From Streptomyces sp. VRA16 Mangrove soil (lineage in GTDB: Bacteria > Actinomycetota > Actinomycetes > Streptomycetales > Streptomycetaceae), in assembly GCF_017377775.1 (NCBI RefSeq), contig NZ_JAFVLN010000005.1, positions 248,001 through 312,000 on the forward strand: 64,000 nucleotides of DNA, in the 5' to 3' direction. A program made the translations under genes and the position numbers. The notes beneath the pieces are model-generated. The model ran no database searches, was not told the DNA's origin, and worked only from the letters and a program-made list of their open reading frames with translations. Positions 1 through 7,442 of the stretch are shown here, one piece after another. Position 1 is the stretch's first letter, and each line of letters starts with the position of its first letter.

Positions 1-876
1 GCCGACGGGCCGGCCGCGCCCGTGGTCGTCGAGGGCCACCCGCAGGCGTCGGCGACGGAACTGCGCGCGCTCGCCCGTCAGGCCGGCCCCACCACGGAGA
101 ACACCGCGGTGCGGGCGGCGTTCACCGAGGACCATCTGAGCCTGTTCAACCTCTCCGGCGACGCGGTCACCACGACCGTGGCCGTGCCGCAGTCCGGCGC
201 CCGGCGTGTGGTGTTCCAGGGAGAGCAGACGCTGACCGGCGACGGCACGTTCTTCAAGGCCGAACTCGGCGCCGGTGAGGCGCAGTTGCTGGCTCCGCGG
301 TGCACTGTGGCACCGGCCTCCGGTGCGGGGCGGCTGCCGGACGGGCTGCGCGTGACGGTGGTGGACGGAGCCACCGTGCGCCTGTCCGGGGCCGGTTGCC
401 GGGTGCGTGTCGAGGGACAGCAGCACCGCGGCACGACCGCTGTGGTCGTGCCCGGCCGCGAGACGACGGTCCGGCTGCCCGGCGCGACCGCGTACCCCCT
501 TGACGATCTCGCGCTCGGCCGCCGCGTGTTCCCCACGAGCCCGCTGCCGTCCGGCATGTCCGACCCCTCGGCCGCGGTGGACGGGGATCCGGCGACCGCG
601 TGGCGGCCCGGCCCCGACGGGCGCATGGTGGTCGACCTGGGCGCCGGCGTGCCGGTGCGCACGGTCGAGGCGACGTGGACGGTGGGCGGCGCACCGGCCC
701 TCGTCGTCGAGGTCAGCGACGACGGCGTGCAGTACCGACGCGCGGGCCGGACCGGTGGGCGCGGTCGCGTCCGCTCCCTGGACCTCAGCTCCGGCACCTC
801 GGCGCGGTACGTCGCGGTGCAGGTCGACGGGAAGCTCCCTGCGCAGGCCAGGATCAGCGGGCTGACCGTTCGCTGA
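1..876 (+). CDS. C-terminal part of a secreted carbohydrate-acting protein with an F5/8 type C (discoidin) domain
   Basis: The reading frame is open from the window edge, so the true start lies upstream and only about 291 codons are seen. The first 100 residues look like the beta-sandwich that closes many glycoside hydrolases and polysaccharide lyases. The last 130 residues resemble a discoidin fold: a Leu-Gly-Arg entry strand, then Ser-Ala-Ala-Val-Asp-Gly-Asp-Pro-Ala-Thr-Ala-Trp, which is the usual calcium and ligand loop, and a Val-Asp-Leu-Gly strand. Such domains bind glycans outside the cell. The catalytic part is not in view, so the enzyme family cannot be named. A strong hairpin follows the stop codon. 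Confidence 0.75.
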   Translation, partial: ADGPAAPVVVEGHPQASATELRALARQAGPTTENTAVRAAFTEDHLSLFNLSGDAVTTTVAVPQSGARRVVFQGEQTLTGDGTFFKAELGAGEAQLLAPRCTVAPASGAGRLPDGLRVTVVDGATVRLSGAGCRVRVEGQQHRGTTAVVVPGRETTVRLPGATAYPLDDLALGRRVFPTSPLPSGMSDPSAAVDGDPATAWRPGPDGRMVVDLGAGVPVRTVEATWTVGGAPALVVEVSDDGVQYRRAGRTGGRGRVRSLDLSSGTSARYVAVQVDGKLPAQARISGLTVR

Positions 877-884
877 TCCCCGCG

Positions 885-936
885 GAAGGACGTGAGGGAC
901 CCGGCCGCGCGGCGGTCCGGGTCCCTCACGTCCTTC
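885..936 (+). terminator. Strong intrinsic-type hairpin terminator
   Basis: A perfect 20-bp inverted repeat (885-904 pairs with 917-936) encloses a 12-base loop and starts 9 bases after the upstream stop codon. There is no long T run, as is common for streptomycete terminators. It separates the upstream gene from the ribosomal protein genes that converge on it. Confidence 0.85.
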
Positions 937-1076
937 GGCGACGGCATCCCCGCGGCCGTGCCCCTTGCCTCCGGGCTCGGCCGACGCGGGCGCCGCGCCA
1001 CTTCACCTCCGGTCCGGGATCGCTTCACTTCCGGTCGGGGCCGGCTCGTGTGCCGCCTCGCCGCCCTGCCGACGCG

Positions 1077-1382
1077 TCACCAGGAGGACTTCGTCACGCC
1101 CGGCAGATGTCCTGCATGGGCGTGAGCCCGCACGTTCACGCGGGACAGGCCGAACCGGCGCAGATGCCCGCGGGGACGGCCGTCGACGCTGTCGCGGTTG
1201 CGCACGCGGGTCGCGCTGGCGTCCCTGGGCTGTCGGTTCAACTCCGCCTGCGCGGTGGCCTTCTCCTTGTCGGACGTCCGCGACGAGGACAGGACGGCCT
1301 TGAGTTCGGCGCGCCTGCGGGCGTGCCGGGCCACGACCTGGCGGCGCTTCTCGTTCTTGACGATCTTGCTGGTCTTCGCCAT
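1077..1382 (-). CDS. rpsN: 30S ribosomal protein S14, zinc-free paralogue
   Basis: A 101-residue S14 of the long form, rich in Arg and Lys, with the typical C-terminal segment RxxGLSRxxxR. It contains no cysteine, so the zinc-ribbon of the short zinc form is absent. Zinc-free paralogues of this kind replace zinc-binding ribosomal proteins during zinc starvation under Zur control in actinobacteria. Its start overlaps the stop of the upstream L28 gene by one base (TGATG), so the two are probably translationally coupled. The operon reads away from a dyad site at 1649-1670 that is shared with the divergent L31 operon. Confidence 0.95.
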   Translation of the reverse strand: MAKTSKIVKNEKRRQVVARHARRRAELKAVLSSSRTSDKEKATAQAELNRQPRDASATRVRNRDSVDGRPRGHLRRFGLSRVNVRAHAHAGHLPGVTKSSW

Positions 1383-1618
1383 CAGACGCGCTCCCCACGA
1401 GCCCGGATCCGGGCGACGGCGGCCTCGACGCCCATCACGTCCACCGCCTTGATCGCTCGGGCGCTCAGCCGCAGCCGGACGTACCGGCCTTCACCGGGCA
1501 GCCAGTAGCGCTTGCTCTGGATGTTGGGGTCGAAGCGGCGCGAGGTGCGCCGGTGGGAGTGCGAGATCTTCTTGCCGAAGCCCGGCCGTGCGCCGGTCAG
1601 TTGGCAGTGAGCGGACAT
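1382..1618 (-). CDS. rpmB: 50S ribosomal protein L28, zinc-free paralogue
   Basis: A 78-residue L28 with the conserved core GFGKKISHSHRRT followed by RxxxPNIQ. The zinc form carries paired CxxC motifs. Here only one cysteine (residue 5) remains, so no zinc site can form. The chosen ATG at 1618 gives the normal L28 N-terminus; the frame stays open upstream but without family similarity. It is the first gene of a two-gene operon with S14 and starts about 30 bases from the putative Zur site. Confidence 0.95.
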   Translation of the reverse strand: MSAHCQLTGARPGFGKKISHSHRRTSRRFDPNIQSKRYWLPGEGRYVRLRLSARAIKAVDVMGVEAAVARIRARGERV

Positions 1619-1648
1619 GTGTGGTGCTGCCTTTCTCTCCATCGCCCT

Positions 1649-1670
1649 AACGATAATGACAATCGTTGTC
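1649..1670. promoter_or_regulatory. Putative Zur operator between divergent operons
   Basis: The dyad GACAATCGTTGTC (1658-1670) is perfect around TCG. An overlapping dyad pairs AACGAT (1649-1654) with ATCGTT (1662-1667). The AT-rich stretch is unusual for this GC-rich region. Its place between L28-S14 and L31-COG0523-S18-L32 operons fits a shared zinc repressor site. The assignment to Zur is inferred from the gene content. Confidence 0.7.
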
Positions 1671-1762
1671 GTATAGTACCTGCCACGGCCCGCGAGGACG
1701 TCCCGCGGCCGGAACACCGAACCGCTCCCCCGTCCCCTCCCGCACTCCCTCAAGGAGCACCC

Positions 1763-2020
1763 GTGAAGCCCGGAATCCACCCCGACTACCGCCCGGTCGT
1801 CTTCCGCGACAAGGCCGGTGACTTCGCCTTCCTCACCCGCTCGACCATGACCAGTGACCAGAGCGTCGAGTGGGAGGACGGCCGCACCTACCCGGTCGTC
1901 GACGTCGAGATCTCCTCGGCGAGCCACCCCTTCTACACCGGTACGCAGCGCGTCCTGGACACGGCCGGCCGCGTCGAGCGGTTCGAACGCCGCTACGGGC
2001 GCGGGAGGGGCCGGCGATGA
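1763..2020 (+). CDS. rpmE2: 50S ribosomal protein L31 type B, zinc-free
   Basis: An 85-residue type B L31 beginning MKPGIHPDYRPVVF, with SxxHPFYTGxQ near residues 53-63. No cysteine is present, so the zinc site of type A L31 is missing. The GTG start at 1763 is preceded by CAAGGAG at 1751-1757. Exchange of zinc L31 for this form releases zinc from ribosomes under starvation, which is established for Streptomyces and Bacillus. The stop overlaps the next gene's start by four bases (ATGA), indicating coupling. Confidence 0.95.
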   Translation: MKPGIHPDYRPVVFRDKAGDFAFLTRSTMTSDQSVEWEDGRTYPVVDVEISSASHPFYTGTQRVLDTAGRVERFERRYGRGRGRR

Positions 2021-3168
2021 GCGCCCCTGAGCCGATGCCCGTGGTGGTGGTCGGCGGCCTGCACGCCGACGCCCGCCGTGCCACGGTGGAGCGCCTGCTG
2101 CATGAGGTGCCCGACAGCGTGGCCCTCCTGCACGACCTGTCGGCGGGCCCGGCAGGAGAGGTACGCCGCAGCGTCCGCGACGCGACGGGGGAGCTCTCCC
2201 GGGGCGAGACCCCGTTGGTCAACGACTGCGCCTGCTGCGCCTTGCGCGAGGATCTCGTCCCCGAGCTGGAACGGCTGGCCGAGAGCGGACTCACCCGTCT
2301 CGCCGTCGTGGAACTGTGGGACTCCGTCGAACCCCGCGGCATGGCCGAGGTCGTCGCCGCGGACGGCGCAGGTCTCTTCCGGCTGACCAACGTGGTGACG
2401 GCCGTGGACCCGTCTCTCGTACTGGCCTGCCTGTCCAACAGCGACGACCTCTCCGACACCGGGCTCGCCGCGGCCCCCACGGACCGGCGCACCGTCGCCG
2501 ACACCTTCGCCCGGCAACTGGAGTACGCCCCTGTTCTCGCGGTCGCCGACAGCCCCGGCACCGGACTCGACGACCTCGCGCTCCTGCGTCAGTTGCACCC
2601 CACCGCCGTGCAGATCCCCATCGGGTCGGGGACATGGGCGGCGGCCGCTGTCGCCGGGTTCGACGTGAACGCGGCGGCGACAGCCCAGCATCCGGCCTGC
2701 GCACGGCTCCCCCACGACTGCCACGAGCACGGCGTCAGCACCCTCGTCTGGCAGCGCCGGCGCCCCTTCCATTCCGGACGCCTCTACGAGGCGCTGGAGG
2801 ACCTGTGCTGCGCGGCGGCCCGCAGCCGCGGCCGGTTCTGGCTCGCGGACCGGCCCGACAGCCTGCTCGCGTGGGACGCCGCGGGCGGCGCCCTGTGCGT
2901 GGAGAGCGCGGGTCCCTGGATGGCCGCGCTGCCGGACGCGGCCTGGGAGTTGATGCCGGCCGAACGCCGCACCGCCGCCGCCCTCGACTGGCACCCCGAG
3001 CACGGTGACCGCTGCCAGCACCTCGTCTTCACCTCCCCCGGCCTTGACCGGGACGGGCTGGTGTCCCTGCTCGAATCCTGCCTGCTCACCGATGCCGAAC
3101 TCGCCGCCGGACCACAGGACCTTCCCCGCCCCACCGGCTTCGACGAACTCCTCGACTTTGCCGCCTGA
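2017..3168 (+). CDS. COG0523 (CobW-like) putative zinc metallochaperone with degenerate GTPase motifs
   Basis: A 383-residue protein related to the CobW/COG0523 family. The CxCC metal motif is present (Cys71, Cys73, Cys74, within NDCACCALRED), and the C-terminal half has the CobW C-terminal pattern with RPFHxxRLYEAL. The usual P-loop GxxGxGKTT is not present: the equivalent N-terminal segment reads VVVVGGLHADARRATVERLL. The ETTG switch and NKxD guanine motif are also not recognisable. Location inside the zinc-free ribosomal protein operon supports a role in zinc allocation. Whether it still hydrolyses GTP is doubtful from sequence. Confidence 0.85.
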   Translation: MSAPEPMPVVVVGGLHADARRATVERLLHEVPDSVALLHDLSAGPAGEVRRSVRDATGELSRGETPLVNDCACCALREDLVPELERLAESGLTRLAVVELWDSVEPRGMAEVVAADGAGLFRLTNVVTAVDPSLVLACLSNSDDLSDTGLAAAPTDRRTVADTFARQLEYAPVLAVADSPGTGLDDLALLRQLHPTAVQIPIGSGTWAAAAVAGFDVNAAATAQHPACARLPHDCHEHGVSTLVWQRRRPFHSGRLYEALEDLCCAAARSRGRFWLADRPDSLLAWDAAGGALCVESAGPWMAALPDAAWELMPAERRTAAALDWHPEHGDRCQHLVFTSPGLDRDGLVSLLESCLLTDAELAAGPQDLPRPTGFDELLDFAA

Positions 3169-3223
3169 CCCGCACGGCCCACCCGCCTTCCCCACAGCCC
3201 GCATCTCCCGACAGGAAGACCCC

Positions 3224-3460
3224 ATGCCCCTTAGCTTCAGGTCCGCACCCGTCCGCAGGAACAGGCCCAACCCGCTCGACGCGGCGGGCATCACCTCCAT
3301 CGACTACAAGGACACGGACCTGCTGCGGAAGTTCCTCTCCGACCGCGGCAAGATCCGCAGCCGCCGCATCACCCGAGTCGGCCGCCGACAGCAGCGCCAG
3401 ATCGCCGCGGCCGTCGAGAACGCCCGCGAGATGGCCCTGCTCCCCTACGCCGGCCGCTGA
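3224..3460 (+). CDS. rpsR: 30S ribosomal protein S18, zinc-free paralogue
   Basis: A 78-residue S18 with the family core IDYKDTDLLRKFLSDRGKI and RRxTRVxRRQQRQIAxAVxxAR. No cysteine is present. The ATG at 3224 follows AGGAAGA at a good distance. It lies 55 bases after the COG0523-like gene and 41 bases before L32, so it is likely in the same zinc-stress operon. Confidence 0.95.
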   Translation: MPLSFRSAPVRRNRPNPLDAAGITSIDYKDTDLLRKFLSDRGKIRSRRITRVGRRQQRQIAAAVENAREMALLPYAGR

Positions 3461-3501
3461 CCCGCTCTCCACCACGTCCCCGAGAAGAAGGGCCTCTCCT
3501 C

Positions 3502-3672
3502 ATGGCCGTACCCAAGCGCAAGATGTCACGCAGCAACACCCGCCACCGCCGCGCCCGGTGGAAGGCGAGCACGCCCGCTCTCGCCCCCGTCACCGTCGAC
3601 GGAGACTCCTACCTGGTGCCGCAGCGCCTGCGGAAGGCGTACGAGCGTGGCCTCCTCCGCCCGGACGGCTGA
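3502..3672 (+). CDS. rpmF: 50S ribosomal protein L32, zinc-free paralogue
   Basis: A 56-residue protein starting MAVPKRKMSRSNTRHRRARWK, cut here to its first residues MAVPKRKMSRSNTRHRR, which is diagnostic of L32. The zinc CxxC pairs of typical L32 are replaced: the C-terminal half has no cysteine. It is the last gene of the putative Zur-regulated operon, preceded by GAAGAAGGG about 15 bases upstream of the ATG. Confidence 0.93.
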   Translation: MAVPKRKMSRSNTRHRRARWKASTPALAPVTVDGDSYLVPQRLRKAYERGLLRPDG

Positions 3673-3940
3673 CCCGCGAACGGCAGTCGGCCGCGGCCGG
3701 CGCCGACGGGGCCCGGCTCATCCCGACGTGGCCCCCGGGCGTGCCGGGACCGCCGGCCGATGTGCCCGCCCGGATCGCGGCGACCGCTCCCGCACCGAGG
3801 ACAGCGCCCGTCGGCCCCGGCACGCCCCATCGACGCAGCCGCCCGGGGCCGACGGCGGGCGGCTGCGGGGCAGGGGGCGGCCCGGCCGGCATCGGAGGAA
3901 CGGGCGGCGGAGGCATGCTCCCGATGGCGTCCTTGGCCTC

Positions 3941-4153
3941 TCACCGGACCTCGCGCCGACGGCGGGTACCGCGGTTCGTGACCAGCCAGACCACTCCGTG
4001 GATGACGGCACCGGCCGCCCAGAAGAACACGATGGTTCCGGTGCCCGGCAGGGTGCCCACGTCATGGCCCGTCGCGCAGGCGTCGGTGGTGCGGGCATCG
4101 CCTTCGCTGCTCGCGGCATTGATGCCGACGATGAGCCACACCAGCATGACCAC
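3941..4153 (-). CDS. Small two-helix membrane protein, unknown function
   Basis: A 70-residue ORF from GTG at 4153. It has a hydrophobic N-terminal helix (about residues 1-14), a polar middle with one Cys, a second hydrophobic segment (about 40-60, VFFWAAGAVIHGVVWLV) and a basic tail. Streptomyces genomes carry many such short proteins. The ribosome-binding site is weak, and the true start could be slightly different. Two 18-bp direct repeats lie just upstream of it. Confidence 0.5.
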   Translation of the reverse strand: MVMLVWLIVGINAASSEGDARTTDACATGHDVGTLPGTGTIVFFWAAGAVIHGVVWLVTNRGTRRRREVR

Positions 4154-4188
4154 GTTGGAGAGCAGTCGGCAGTTTCCTCCACGGTTCC

Positions 4189-4224
4189 GGTACCGAAGGG
4201 GGTGCCGGTACCAAAGGGGGTGCC
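4189..4224. repeat. Two tandem 18-bp direct repeats
   Basis: GGTACCGAAGGGGGTGCC at 4189-4206 is followed directly by GGTACCAAAGGGGGTGCC at 4207-4224, with one mismatch. They lie upstream of the small membrane protein at 4153 and could be a regulator site or a slipped duplication. Confidence 0.8.
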
Positions 4225-4402
4225 ACCGTGGGGCATCCGGTCAGACTTCACGCTGAGTCCCCTCCCCGGGAGCGATCAAGGGAGTTCACCGAAATAAATC
4301 CAGGCAATGTGCTCCTTTCCGTCCCGGTGACCCCGCCCACCTCCGAGAGCGTGTCACTCTCCGCTACCTTCGGAGCCTGCACATTGAGCAACGGGGGATC
4401 AC

Positions 4403-5272
4403 ATGACCGGCCGAGCGATGTCCAGGAACGAGACGTGGACCAGCGGGCGCGAGACTTCGGAAACAAGCCCCTTGTCGAACGACAGGATTCCGCTGCGATC
4501 GGGAGTCGAGCCGCGCAGCCGCACAACACCGTCACCGGCCGCACGCCAGAGCGCGACCAGCGGCAAGGATCGGCGAGATACGCGGTCACCCTCGTCGCAG
4601 CGGGAGCCGGGGCGCCAGGAGTCGGCTCGGCGCAGCACCGCCTCCGCCGCCTCCGATACGACGCGGTCCCGCGGCCGCACTCTGCAGCCGTCGGCGACCG
4701 CGACAAGCGCTCCGCGCGACGTGGCCGCCCCTTCCTCCCCTGCGCGGTCCGGATCCGCCGCTTCGGAGGTGCGCGTGTACTTCTTCGGTGCCATCAAGGA
4801 CAGCCAGGTGGCGATCGGCAACGGCGCGGTGACGCAGACCTGGGTCCGCAGCTTCTCCGAGGCCTGTCCGAGCGCTGCGGCGGCACCGGATTCCCCGTCG
4901 CCGAAGGGCGCTGCCTCGCCCGGACAGACCGTCCGTCCGGACTCGTCCGCACATCGTCTGACGATCGATTCCGAGGCGACGACGGAGCCGGCGCCGTCCA
5001 CCGCCGAGGGGTTCTGCCGCGGTTACCTGCTCCCCATGCTCGACGAACTGCAAGGCCGCATGGCGGAGTTGGAGCTGACCGCGGAGGACCAGAACGCCTT
5101 GGCCCGCATGGTCCGCGCGCTGCGCCGCACCTTGCGCACCAGCCCGATCGACATGGCCGCGGTCACCGCGGGTCTGACCGGCATCCGTGCTGTGCTGGAG
5201 CCACGACGGGAAGGCGTCGCGTCTGTCGCAACCGGCCTGCGCGACGACGTCCAGCGGGGAGTGGCTCGGTGA
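4403..5272 (+). CDS. Unknown protein with disordered N-terminus and a central AIGN motif shared with the next gene
   Basis: A 289-residue ORF from ATG at 4403, preceded by GGGGG. Residues 1-120 are low-complexity and rich in Ser, Thr, Arg and Pro. At about residues 124-147 a short hydrophobic motif appears: FFGAIKDSQVAIGNGAVTQ. The C-terminal 90 residues are predicted helical, with ELQGRMAELELTAEDQNAL. The stop overlaps the next start (GTGA). The next protein carries FHGDVSGSQIAIGNHDVSQ at its N-terminus, so both contain (S)Q-(V/I)-A-I-G-N-x-x-V-x-Q. A shorter start inside, near 4775, would place the motif at the N-terminus as in the partner. Confidence 0.6.
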   Translation: MTGRAMSRNETWTSGRETSETSPLSNDRIPLRSGVEPRSRTTPSPAARQSATSGKDRRDTRSPSSQREPGRQESARRSTASAASDTTRSRGRTLQPSATATSAPRDVAAPSSPARSGSAASEVRVYFFGAIKDSQVAIGNGAVTQTWVRSFSEACPSAAAAPDSPSPKGAASPGQTVRPDSSAHRLTIDSEATTEPAPSTAEGFCRGYLLPMLDELQGRMAELELTAEDQNALARMVRALRRTLRTSPIDMAAVTAGLTGIRAVLEPRREGVASVATGLRDDVQRGVAR

Positions 5273-5667
5273 CCGGTCCTGCGAGTCCTCAGTTCCACGG
5301 TGATGTCAGCGGAAGCCAGATCGCCATCGGCAACCACGACGTGTCGCAGTGGCAGCACGTGACGCATGCGGGTTCTCCCGCCGTCGCTCCGTCGGAGGCG
5401 GTCCGCGCCTTCCTGGCGGCCCTTGAGCAGCTCGGCCTGCGTGAGCAGGAAGAAGAGGCGGCGCGCCGCGACGCGGAGGCCGCTCTTGACGAGGCTTCCC
5501 GACAGGAGCCCGACGCAGGCCGGTTGCGCCGCCTGCTGGGGCGGATGCAGGCCGTTCTGGTGCCGATCGCGGCGGGGGCGGCCGCGGGCGCCGCCACCGG
5601 CGTGAGCACCGGGACGGCACAGCTGGCGCAGACCGTCCTCACCGATCTCCAGCAGGCCCTGCCCTGA
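5269..5667 (+). CDS. Unknown protein with N-terminal AIGN motif, coiled region and Gly/Ala-rich hydrophobic tail
   Basis: A 132-residue ORF starting GTG at 5269 within the stop of the previous gene. Residues 6-30 carry FHGDVSGSQIAIGNHDVSQ, matching the motif of its neighbour. Residues 50-85 are a charged helix (EQEEEAARRDAEAALDEA). Residues 94-120 are hydrophobic and small-residue rich (VLVPIAAGAAAGAATGVSTG), which could insert in a membrane. Short motifs near IxIG followed by Asn resemble RHIM-like amyloid signalling sequences found in paired bacterial genes. That comparison is inference. Confidence 0.7.
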   Translation: MTGPASPQFHGDVSGSQIAIGNHDVSQWQHVTHAGSPAVAPSEAVRAFLAALEQLGLREQEEEAARRDAEAALDEASRQEPDAGRLRRLLGRMQAVLVPIAAGAAAGAATGVSTGTAQLAQTVLTDLQQALP

Positions 5668-5882
5668 GACCGCGCCTGACCGTCACGGCGTCGACGCCCT
5701 GGACCTGTGGACGGGAATCCCGGCGGCCGGGCCCAGAACGCGAGCGTCCCGTCCGTGCCGACGGGCCAGGGGTTCGACGAACTGTCCCCCCGCTCGGCCG
5801 CGGCGCCCAGGCGGTCAGGCCCGCCTCCCCCGCCACCACTTTGCGCCGGGCGGACAGCGGCCGTTGATCCCTCCGCCGCCCG

Positions 5883-7397
5883 TCAAGACGCGACAGCGGG
5901 CGATGCGGAGAGCCGGTCCGTCGTGCTGTCCGGTGCCAAGGCAGGCCCGGCGGGCGATGGCGACAGCGGCGGCCACACGGCGCGCCACGGCGCCGCCTCC
6001 TCGAACGCGGCGCACACGTCCAGGAGTTGGCCGTCACCGAGGTGGCGGCCGATCAGTTGCGCGCCGACCGGCAGACCGTCACGGGTGTGGCCCGCGGGCA
6101 GTGAGGCGGCGGGCTGACCGGTGAGGTTGGCGAGCGGGGTGAACGAGGTCCAGTGGTCGGTGCGCACCATCCGGCCGTCGATCAGCTCGGGCCCCTGGAT
6201 GCCGACGGGGAAGGCGGGAACGGCCGCTGTCGGCGTGAGGATCAGGTCGTACGTCGACATGATCCGGGCCGTGCGGTTGGCGACGGCCTTGCGGACGAGG
6301 CCCGCGTCGGTGAACTGTTCCGCCGTCCACGGGGCGCGCAGCAGCGCCGTCAGGTGGGGTGACATCGCCGGGCCGAGCCGGTCGGCCAGCGCGCGCATGC
6401 CCGTCAGGTCGGTCTCGGCCGCGACGATCGCCCCGAACGCCTCGCTGAAGTCGGGGAGTTCGAGGTCGACGAGGTCGACGGCCGCCCCGAGGTCCCGCTC
6501 GAAGACGTGCGCCGCCGCGTCGACCACCCGGCGCACCTCCGGGTCGACGGCGACCCGGCCCAGATCGGGGCTGTACGCGATGCGCAGCCGCCCCGCCGGA
6601 CGGCGCCGCGTCCACTCCACGTCCGTACAGGGGATGGAGTGCCGGTCACGCGGATCGGGGCCCGCGAGCACCGACAGCATCAGGGCCGCGTCGGCGACGG
6701 TGCGGGTGAGGGGCCCGATGTGCTCGACGGACTCCCAGCCGGACACGCCCGGATACCGTTCGTCGCGGCAGCCGGGGTACACGGGCACCCGCCCCATCGA
6801 CGCCTTGAACCCGAAGATCCCGCACAGTGCCGCGGGCACCCGTACCGACCCTCCGCCGTCGCTGCCGAGGGCGACGGGTCCGAGCCCCGCCGCGACGGCC
6901 GCCGCCGAGCCCGCGCTGGAGCCGCCCGGTGTGCGGGCCGTGTCCCACGGGTTGCGGGTGGGCGGGAAGAGCGGGTTGTGTCCGGTGGCGCTGTAGCCGA
7001 ACTCGGTGGCGTTGGTCTTGCCGAGCACGATCGCTCCGGCGCCGACCACCCGTTCCACGACGATGTCGTCCTCGTCGGGCACGAAGTCGGCGTAGGCGTG
7101 CGAGCCGGAGGTGGTGCGGATGCCCTTGGTGGCGATCAGGTCCTTCACACCGAGCGGCACTCCGGCGAGCGGGCCGGTCTCCCGGCCGGCCGCGACGTCG
7201 TCGGCCACCCGCAGCGCGGCGGCGCGGGCGAGGTCGGGCGTCGGCGTGCAGAAGGCGCCCAACGCGTCGTCCACCGCGGCGGTTCGGGCGAGTACGGCGT
7301 CGGTGACCTCGACCGGTGACAGCGCTCGCGCCCGGACCAGGCCGACGATCTCGGTGGCGGACAGGCGGCAGATCTCGTCGGCGTCGGCGGAGTGCAT
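5883..7397 (-). CDS. Amidase signature family hydrolase
   Basis: A 504-residue protein of the amidase signature family, the usual length for amidases and allophanate-type hydrolases. The catalytic triad is visible: Lys85 in GVKDL, the cis-Ser in PGGSSAGS near residue 160, and the nucleophile Ser184 in GSDGGGSVRVPA. It would hydrolyse a linear or cyclic amide in the cytoplasm. Its start at 7397 is 45 bases after the stop of the NCS1 permease gene on the same strand, so permease and amidase are probably one operon that imports and opens a nitrogen compound such as a hydantoin or pyrimidine derivative. The exact substrate cannot be read from sequence. Confidence 0.9.
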   Translation of the reverse strand: MHSADADEICRLSATEIVGLVRARALSPVEVTDAVLARTAAVDDALGAFCTPTPDLARAAALRVADDVAAGRETGPLAGVPLGVKDLIATKGIRTTSGSHAYADFVPDEDDIVVERVVGAGAIVLGKTNATEFGYSATGHNPLFPPTRNPWDTARTPGGSSAGSAAAVAAGLGPVALGSDGGGSVRVPAALCGIFGFKASMGRVPVYPGCRDERYPGVSGWESVEHIGPLTRTVADAALMLSVLAGPDPRDRHSIPCTDVEWTRRRPAGRLRIAYSPDLGRVAVDPEVRRVVDAAAHVFERDLGAAVDLVDLELPDFSEAFGAIVAAETDLTGMRALADRLGPAMSPHLTALLRAPWTAEQFTDAGLVRKAVANRTARIMSTYDLILTPTAAVPAFPVGIQGPELIDGRMVRTDHWTSFTPLANLTGQPAASLPAGHTRDGLPVGAQLIGRHLGDGQLLDVCAAFEEAAPWRAVWPPLSPSPAGPALAPDSTTDRLSASPAVAS

Positions 7398-7442
7398 ACG
7401 GTGGCCTTTCGACGGCGGGGTGAGGTGCGTGGGTGCGGTGGC

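Noticed and set aside
3684..3707. Terminator after the zinc-free L32 gene
   Set aside because: The possible stem is only 6 bp with a GC-rich loop, common by chance in this sequence.
4228..5667. A single 479-codon frame covering both AIGN-motif genes
   Set aside because: The upstream part of that frame is in a different phase from the first gene and has a low-complexity Arg-rich translation. Only its last 132 codons match the second gene.
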